Positions 57,913-64,000 of a DNA stretch of 64,000 nucleotides are shown here, piece after piece. Position 1 is the stretch's first letter. Every line of letters begins with the position of its first letter. The position numbers and the translations under genes are program-made. The notes below the pieces were generated by a model, which saw only the letters and a list, made by a program, of their open reading frames with translations, was not told the DNA's origin and did not search any database. This stretch comes from Pomphorhynchus laevis (taxonomy: Eukaryota > Acanthocephala > Palaeacanthocephala > Echinorhynchida > Pomphorhynchidae): positions 186,001 to 250,000 of the forward strand of contig WNNJ02001820.1 of NCBI GenBank assembly GCA_012934845.2. Direction: 5' to 3'.

Positions 57913-58469
57913 GTGTGTACGTATGCTCCCAACATTATCTCGGAATACGCAGCCTTCGTGGAATATCATCAGACTCTACTTGATAGTACTCCTGTTGGAG
58001 ATTCCCTCGTTCTATTGGGTGACTTCAATGTTCATGTTGGTAGCCACAGTAGCACTTGGAAAGGAGTGTTGAGGAAGATCGGACTTTCCGATCTGAATGC
58101 GAGTGGTGTTAAATTATTGTTATTTTGTTCTCACAAAATTTGTGCATAGCCAACACCATGTTTGAACATAACGAGATCCATATATGCACGTGTCATCAGG
58201 ATTCTCTCAATCAAAGATCAATGATCAATTTTGTAATCGTTTCATCTGATCTGCAACGTTGTGTTCTGGATACTCGTGTGAAGAGAGGGGCTAAGCTGTC
58301 AACTGGTTGTGACTCGAAGACCTTAGGTGCTTGTCGCCGAGGAAATACTCGAACTGCTTGGCGGACACCAACAGTTAGAGATTTTGACCAACAGAAGAAG
58401 CCGGTTTATAAGGCAACTTTGTTATATAAATCTCACGATGAAATGCTAAGCGGCAGGGATGTTGGTTAG
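57913..58469 (+). pseudogene. RTE endonuclease relic
   Basis: Two overlapping frames (57913-58149 and 58125-58469) carry the second half of an APE-type endonuclease. The first has SLVLLGDFNVHVGSHSSTWK and DLNASGVKLL. The second has NTMFEHNEIHICTCHQDSLN and SMINFVIVSSDLQRCVLDTR. RTE elements read this region in one frame, so a frame change lies between them. Earlier endonuclease parts (57600-57900) are further eroded. Confidence 0.65.
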
Positions 58470-58509
58470 TACCTCCAAGACAGTCTCTATGTGTGCGTCT
58501 TGAATTCAG

Positions 58510-59166
58510 GTGCCAATTTCAATACGTATTGGGGAAAATGTTCTTCCTGATGTGGAGGACTTCAAGTATCTTAAGGTATTGTTCTCTAGATGCGTCAGGA
58601 ACATCAAGGAGAATGAGAAGCGAATTTGTGCAGCTAACGCAGCAATGAGTTCTTTGTACAGGTCTGTCGTGGTGAAGCGAGAGTTGAGTCTTCGGGCGAA
58701 GCTTTCGGTTTACCACGTAATATTTGTTCCTATCTTAACCTATGGTCATGAGCTTTGGGTTATGACCGAAAGGATAATATCTCGGATACAGGCGACCGAA
58801 ATGAGGTTTCTTCGCGGTGTGGGCGGTCTTAGTCTTAGAGGTAAGGTTAGGAATTTGGTCATCCGGGATGGACTCTGAGTAAAGTCGCTGCTTCTCCACA
58901 TCGAAGAAAGTCAGCTGAGGTGGCTAGGACACGTCCTAAGGATGTCTAGGGATCGCCTTCCTTTGAGGGTTTTCCAGGCCAGACTCTTTGGAAAGAGACC
59001 TCAAGGTAGACCTCGATACCGGCGGAGAGATCAAATCTCGAAACTGGCCGAAGACCGCCTTGGGCTATCTGAAAGAGAACTCTGGTCTGTCGCCCAGGAT
59101 CGCGATGCCTGGAGTAGTTTGATTCGTGCACTGCCTCCACGATCCGACACCCCGAGCAGTGATTGA
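58510..59166 (+). pseudogene. RTE reverse transcriptase C-terminal relic
   Basis: The frame at 58510-58878 starts in the thumb-side region (EDFKYLKVLFS). It continues through LRAKLSVYHVIFVPILTYGH and ATEMRFLRGVGGLSLRGKVR. After a stop, 58942-59166 gives RDRLPLRVFQARLFGKRPQG and LIRALPPRSDTPSSD. The catalytic RT blocks are absent. Confidence 0.7.
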
Positions 59167-59228
59167 CAGTAAAAATATTGTATATTGTTTGCTTTTGTTG
59201 TCAAGAAATTGTTGTTGTTGTTGATTTA

Positions 59229-59319
59229 TTATGCAATTGACAGATTTATTTACATAGTGATCAAATATTAATGGTTTTGACAATATCTGAATTAACTTAT
59301 TCAGATTTGTGACATTTCA
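59229..59319 (+). repeat. ~92-bp direct repeat, right of the RTE element
   Basis: Partner of 56805-56897, about 2.4 kb away in the same orientation, directly after the RTE 3' tail. Confidence 0.75.
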
Positions 59320-59936
59320 TATTCCCGAATATTAATTTGCGCAATATAATTCACTCACATTCATTTATTTTGTTGAGAACGAAATAAATGAATGTGATTG
59401 ATAAATATTATAAATGGTAATGTTAAATAGCTAAAACGAGCATCTAAAACCTTTTAACTTTTGATTTTTTAGTATATTTAGTGAAAATTACTGTATACAA
59501 TTTAGGACACGGAAGAATTTATACTATCCGTACACATATTCTTAGGTAAACACTAATTTTGTTTTATAAAAATAATAATATATTAATGATAATGATGCTC
59601 AGAAAATGAAGAAAATTTCGTGATAATGAACATGTCAGTGAAAGTATTTTATTCATAAGAAATTGTTTGGTATGCATCACTAATTATGATCGTACGCTTT
59701 GCAAACGAATGTGATTTACAGAAAACTTTTAAAGAAAACATAGTTGTGCAAGTTTTAAGGGGTTTCATCTGTATTTAAAGTGCATATATATCCTAATAAA
59801 GCCATAATATAATATTTTTAAGTTGTATTTACCATACAATATATTTCGCTCCAAATATAATGTAAGATATTAAACAAATAATAGATAATGATTACTTCAT
59901 AAGCAACTAATTATTGATGTAAAATTATTTTCATAG

Positions 59937-60130
59937 GTACCACTGTAACAACGTTTGCAGTCCACCCAGGCATTGTTGCAACAAATATGGTTTCACAGTT
60001 CCTACCTAAATTTATTTTCTCAATTGGAGAACATCTTGTTTTTAAAACGCCTATTCAAGGCGTACAGACTATAATACATGCAGCACTTAACAACGAGATC
60101 AAACAATATTCCGGTCAATATTTTGGGTAG
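59937..60130 (+). CDS. SDR exon 5 (last recognised exon)
   Basis: The acceptor is TTTTCATAG. It reads GTTVTTFAVHPGIVATNM, the substrate/cofactor HPG block of the family, then VFKTPIQGVQTIIHAAL and YSGQYFG, with TAG at 60128-60130. Related enzymes continue for another ~45 residues. Either this protein is naturally short, or the GG|GTAGAT at the stop is a donor. A short candidate last exon at 60300-60324 after TTTCAG would read VEDVISR and stop. An AATAAA at 60480-60485 follows in both cases. Confidence 0.82.
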
Positions 60131-60479
60131 ATAAACTTTCACTTTGTCTTATGACTATTAATACTAAAATATTCGTAATAATTTAGATATAAATGTATTA
60201 TATCATATCACTTGAACATGATATATTGAAATTTATGACACTACTTTGCACGTTTCTAATTGCTAATATAAGGTAATAGCGGTTATTGTAAATTTCAGTG
60301 TTGAAGACGTCATCAGTCGCTGATCCCATACCTACATTTCACGTTTCGCTCATTTTACTGTTAGCTGACTTGCATGCTACTTTCAAAGTTTGACTAAATT
60401 TAAAAGGCTTTATTTTTAATGTTTTATAAATATAATTAAAATCACTTCTTATTTTACATTAAATCTGTAATTGTAATTA

Positions 60480-60485
60480 AATAAA
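60480..60485 (+). terminator. Polyadenylation signal AATAAA of the SDR gene
   Basis: The hexamer lies 350 bases after the exon 5 stop and 155 after the possible short last exon. It is the first canonical signal downstream in the gene's orientation that I noticed. Confidence 0.4.
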
Positions 60486-61590
60486 AATCCTTTATTCAAA
60501 TGATGTGTCAGTCCCTAAACTAGTCATCTATAGTATTATGATATATTTAGTACATATGGCATACAAGTTTCTAAAATATTGATTTTATATTTTATCTTCG
60601 ATATAGTAAAACTCAATCAATTGAAAAACATCTCGATGGTAAACACTATTTATATATTACCGAATCTCAACAGTATATTATCGTTAAAGTTTATGTGAAA
60701 AGTTATTTATTTTTGTAATTTAATAATTACTTAAAGGCTAGATGAAGATGAGTGTGAATCTTAAGAACATACTCCTATATATAGAGAAAGAGCAAAATTT
60801 AAATTTGACGAATTAATTACTCCAAAACTATATACGGAAGTTACATAGATAGTTTCTAGAGTTAAGATATAAAAATATTTATTAATTATATATTGATTAA
60901 TCATATTTAATAATATAAATATATTTGTCACAAACAAAATAACCCATTGAAAATCACTATTATATGGATCAAGTTTCATAACCTAAAATTTACTCTTATA
61001 CCTAAAAGTGAAGTAAAATATACTGATTGAACTATTATTATCAATGATTTTGTAATTCTTCCAAAACACAACCTTTAAACTAGTTTTTAATTTAGTTAGA
61101 ATTTTATAATAAGCTTAAATGAACATAGCATTGAACATATATGTATCACTATAGTACTCATGTTCTATTTGAAACTTGATCGCTTCTAAATGTTTACATT
61201 TATAGAGTTATAAATTAAATTATTAAAGTTATTTTAACAGTTATTTAAAAATTAACTTTGGAAACAATATGTGTTAAATACAGATTATGAACAATGTGCT
61301 TTTACGTTTACAAAACCTTTCAGCTTATTTATTTAAATTATTGTATTGTAATAATTATTTGGTAATTATTATATTAATTATACATCAATTTGCTGTTGGC
61401 AGATAATGAAATGTTATGGAAAAGGAAATACTTCGGATAAATTGTGTTGAAAAAAATCTTTTTTTCTATGGTATATATAAATTAAATGTAACGAAAAAGA
61501 TCAAATTTCCTTAAAATTAATTCACAATCTATAAAAAATATCTATTCTGTTCTTCTTTGTTATAGTTTTTTTAAATTTATTGGAACCAAA

Positions 61591-61770
61591 AAAGGAAGTG
61601 AGTAAAGAGGCTTTATTCCAAAGATTTACAATATTTCGATAGCTTCTGCTATTATATTCAGGAAATCAAAACCTTTTTATTTAATAAACGGTTTTTAATT
61701 TCCTGAACATGGTATCACAAGTTATCGAAATATTGTAAATCTTTAAAATAAAACGTTTTTGCTTCCTTTA
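61591..61770. repeat. Inverted repeat / MITE-like hairpin
   Basis: The best-matching arms contain AAAGATTTACAATATTTCGATA and its reverse complement near 61725-61746. The pairing extends outward to AAAGGAAG / CTTCCTTT and inward to TTCAGGAAAT / ATTTCCTGAA with mismatches. The 180-bp unit has no coding capacity. Confidence 0.55.
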
Positions 61771-62864
61771 TTCGTCCCTATAAATTTACAAAAAGTCACA
61801 ATATGCAAATTTTCAACTGGTTGTTGTCATTCTCAGAATTCTAATTTAATGTCTATTTCGGTAAACATTTGCAAGTAAGAAAAACACATCTCATAGAGGA
61901 AATTGAAGAATAGAAAAAGGAAAACAAGCATTGCATGAACAATAACATTTGCAAATAACAATAAATTTATTTGAATAAAATTCAGAACACACAAAATAAT
62001 AAAATATATAGCAAATTAGTTTATAACGATCAAATATGATATTTTAAATTATTGATAAACTCATTTAAACTAACAAATAAAGTATAAAGAATAAAAATAT
62101 GTTGAGAGCGAATATTATTATCTGACAAGACATATCATATTAATGTAAATAGAATACTGTACATTTCAAGAACCAGTAGACAAAATCTAAATTGTGAATA
62201 ATTTTTAAGAAAATTTGGTAACTTTCGTTCCATAACTCTCTTGTATAATATAGCAACCAAACACACTTTATTAAAAATACCCCTGTTTCATTTCAGATTA
62301 GATCGCAACTCACTGTAATTAGTTGAATTGTGTCGAATTTTATGGACTGACAACACACTTTAAGTGAATGCAATATGTATTAATAAGCATAAGTAAGTTA
62401 CTAACCATTTCACAATAAAGGCGCAGTCTGCGATTGTTTTTTTATTGCGAAACTTTAGCAAAACTGTTTACTCCTTTATTTTGTTTAAAATTGTAAATAT
62501 AAAAGGTAAAAAATAAATTACTTTCTCAATTCCACAAAGTCTAATTTTATTGGAATATCAAAATATTACAAATATATAGAGTTATTTAAAATCAATCTAC
62601 ACTGATAAATCAAAAGGTTTGGAAAATGCCAAAATTTAAGTAAAAAACTTTAATCAAAAGTTTAATCATAAAGTTTTATCCACATAGAACAGATGAGTTA
62701 TTTTATAATTTTTGATTAATTAAAGATTTTTGAATGCAAGCTATCAATTTGATTCAATTTTATTTTCTTTAATAAATTTTTATGAAATATATCCTTAAAA
62801 AATGTAATCAGCATAATCAAATTAATTACTTTAAGTAATTGTGTTTTGCTTTTTTGATGATGCT

Positions 62865-62915
62865 AGTAGTAGCAACTAGCGAAATATATATTTTGCTAGC
62901 TGCTGCTAGCAAAAT
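62865..62915. repeat. Small palindromes related to the 16734 hairpin
   Basis: An 11-bp-arm palindrome at 62890-62915 (ATTTTGCTAGC / GCTAGCAAAAT) follows a CTAGTAGTAGCAACTAGCGA segment. The shared CTAGCGAAATAT word ties it to 16734-16830. Confidence 0.4.
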
Positions 62916-64000
62916 ATAATCATAAATTAATGGTTTATTGACCATGCTCCAAAATTCAAAATTTAAGAAGATTAGATCAGCATAAGTTGTTTAAAATTTA
63001 ATTAATTATTCACTCATATTTTAAACTTTCAAAATCATTTACTTATATTCTTAGTAAGCGAGTTTGTAAAATCTTTATAGCACACTCACTACAGCAAAAA
63101 ATTATAAGAATGCAATTCAATTGAATATTTCGTAAAAGACAAACCATTTTAACAGATTATTTTCAGATTTATCGCATGACTTTTGAAAGTGCGATTAATT
63201 ATGATATTAACATTCTTAAATTAAAGTACTTTATAGTAATTAATTGTTCCAATATGTTTTGGTCTTAATATTTAACAGTAATCCAAAGCTGTAAATTAGA
63301 AGTAAAATAATCCAAATGAAATGTTAAGCTAACCATAATAGTTTGGAAATGCATTAAACTTTTCCTTTCGTGAACTAACGACATTTAAAGTAGCTGACAA
63401 AAAGACTTTGATGGTGCTTTGTTAAAAAATAAATGTCCCATTTGAAATCATATAATCAGCATTGAATCAGGAGAGAGGATTTAGTTTAAAGTAAAAGACT
63501 GTAAAATTATACGTTCGCGAATATATCTGTAAGTTGTACTTACAAATTTTAAATTATATAAATATCGATTTTTAAATAAGCAATTATTTCTGTATATTTT
63601 CGAATTATTTAGTGAATGTAATTTGTCGCATACAAAAGCAAATCTATCATACGCAGATATGTTGGCTATACAGCTATGGTATGTTAGTGAACAATACACT
63701 GGATTTGTCTGATAAAAATAAAAAGTTTGACAATCAAGAACATATTATTTGCTCTTGACTTATCCATGCTAAGCTTATTGTGATATAACGGTTTAGTTGT
63801 TGCTTTAATTTTGCTGTTTTATACTTCTTAGTATACTTACTACATGCATTAATAAAGTCTACTTCATTATCATTATATTGTTACATTCCACTATGCGATA
63901 TTGTTCTTATCAAGTTAATACATTTTCACACAAATATTGTATATATACGTATGCTTTAGTGATACAACATAAAAAGATACATTCGCTTCAAGCATATAGG

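Larger units (their letters stand above)
57000..59228 (+). mobile_element. RTE-type LINE, internally deleted
   Basis: The GC content is clearly above the surroundings. The 5' part has two tandem monomers (57185-57320 and 57321-57440) starting CGGC-GA-TTGGACAATGGACG. The endonuclease region then shows TWNVTSL near 57620, GILTSPRL and VLLGDFNVHVG (58014-58045). The C-terminal RT end shows PILTYGHELWVMTERI and LRWLGHVLRM, with KRPQGRPRYRRRDQ near 59000. It stops at a TTGTTGTTGTTG tail. The RT core between about 58440 and 58510 is missing. These C-terminal motifs are typical of RTE-clade elements. Start at about 57000 is estimated from the composition change. Confidence 0.75.
56038..59936 (+). 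other. SDR intron 4 (3.9 kb) with an RTE insertion
   Basis: It runs from GTAAGC to TTTTCATAG. The left 750 bp are AT-rich without features. The remainder is the RTE element with its flanking direct repeats, then AT-rich sequence to the acceptor. Confidence 0.75.
60486..64000. other. Right end of the window without a recognised gene
   Basis: Very AT-rich sequence with only short accidental frames. It contains the hairpin repeat at 61591-61770 and the small palindromes at about 62865-62915. No further dehydrogenase exon could be found. Confidence 0.5.

Overview
This is an AT-rich invertebrate animal genome segment. The evidence is a split host gene with GT-AG introns, two polyadenylation signals, and many metazoan retroelement families (I/Jockey-, CR1- and RTE-type LINEs, Penelope-like elements, restriction-like-endonuclease non-LTR elements and Ty3/gypsy LTR elements). 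The species cannot be named from the sequence. No rRNA, tRNA or CRISPR array was recognised.

Only two host genes can be supported. The first, at 3175-5526 (+), is an uninterrupted 783-codon frame related to phosphoacetylglucosamine mutase (PGM3/AGM1). It is far longer than the usual ~540 residues. It keeps the metal-binding Asp triad but has lost the sugar-binding Glu and the phosphate-binding loop. It is the most unusual object in the window. The second is a short-chain dehydrogenase/reductase of the retinol dehydrogenase 11-14 type on the + strand. Its exons at about 38584-38718, 42010-42201, 42255-42410, 55921-56037 and 59937-60130 join in frame, always in phase 1. The introns range from 53 bp to 13.5 kb, and the large ones are filled with transposon debris. 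The N-terminal exon(s) were not found, and the last ~45 residues of the family are missing or lie in an unrecognised exon.

Most of the rest is mobile DNA, region by region. 1-2950: a fairly young I/Jockey-like LINE (-) with an intact ORF1. 6504-7075: the 3' end of a CR1-like LINE. 8325-15705: a LINE split by a ~5 kb block of Penelope-like element, gypsy fragment and a second Penelope-like copy. 17430-20590: an older copy of the first LINE. 21198-24980: a gypsy fossil with unusually short 75-bp LTRs and a 5-bp target duplication. 25290-27615: restriction-like-endonuclease (RLE) element A (-). 34485-36575: the inverted partner of the split LINE plus another LINE fragment. 36599-41325: a short SINE-like repeat family and hairpin repeats around SDR exon 1. 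43165-45310: RLE element B inside a Penelope-like relic. 48084-53830: RLE element C (-), split by a gypsy fossil. 57000-59228: an RTE-type LINE between ~92-bp direct repeats. The last 3.5 kb holds no recognised gene.

The RLE elements share an architecture: a Cys-rich N-terminus, a reverse transcriptase with YADD, a CxC-H-C finger, a PD-(D/E)XK-like nuclease and a conserved C-terminal tail. Copies A and B both abut Penelope-like sequence at the same point and in the same relative orientation. That suggests either target preference or a duplicated composite.
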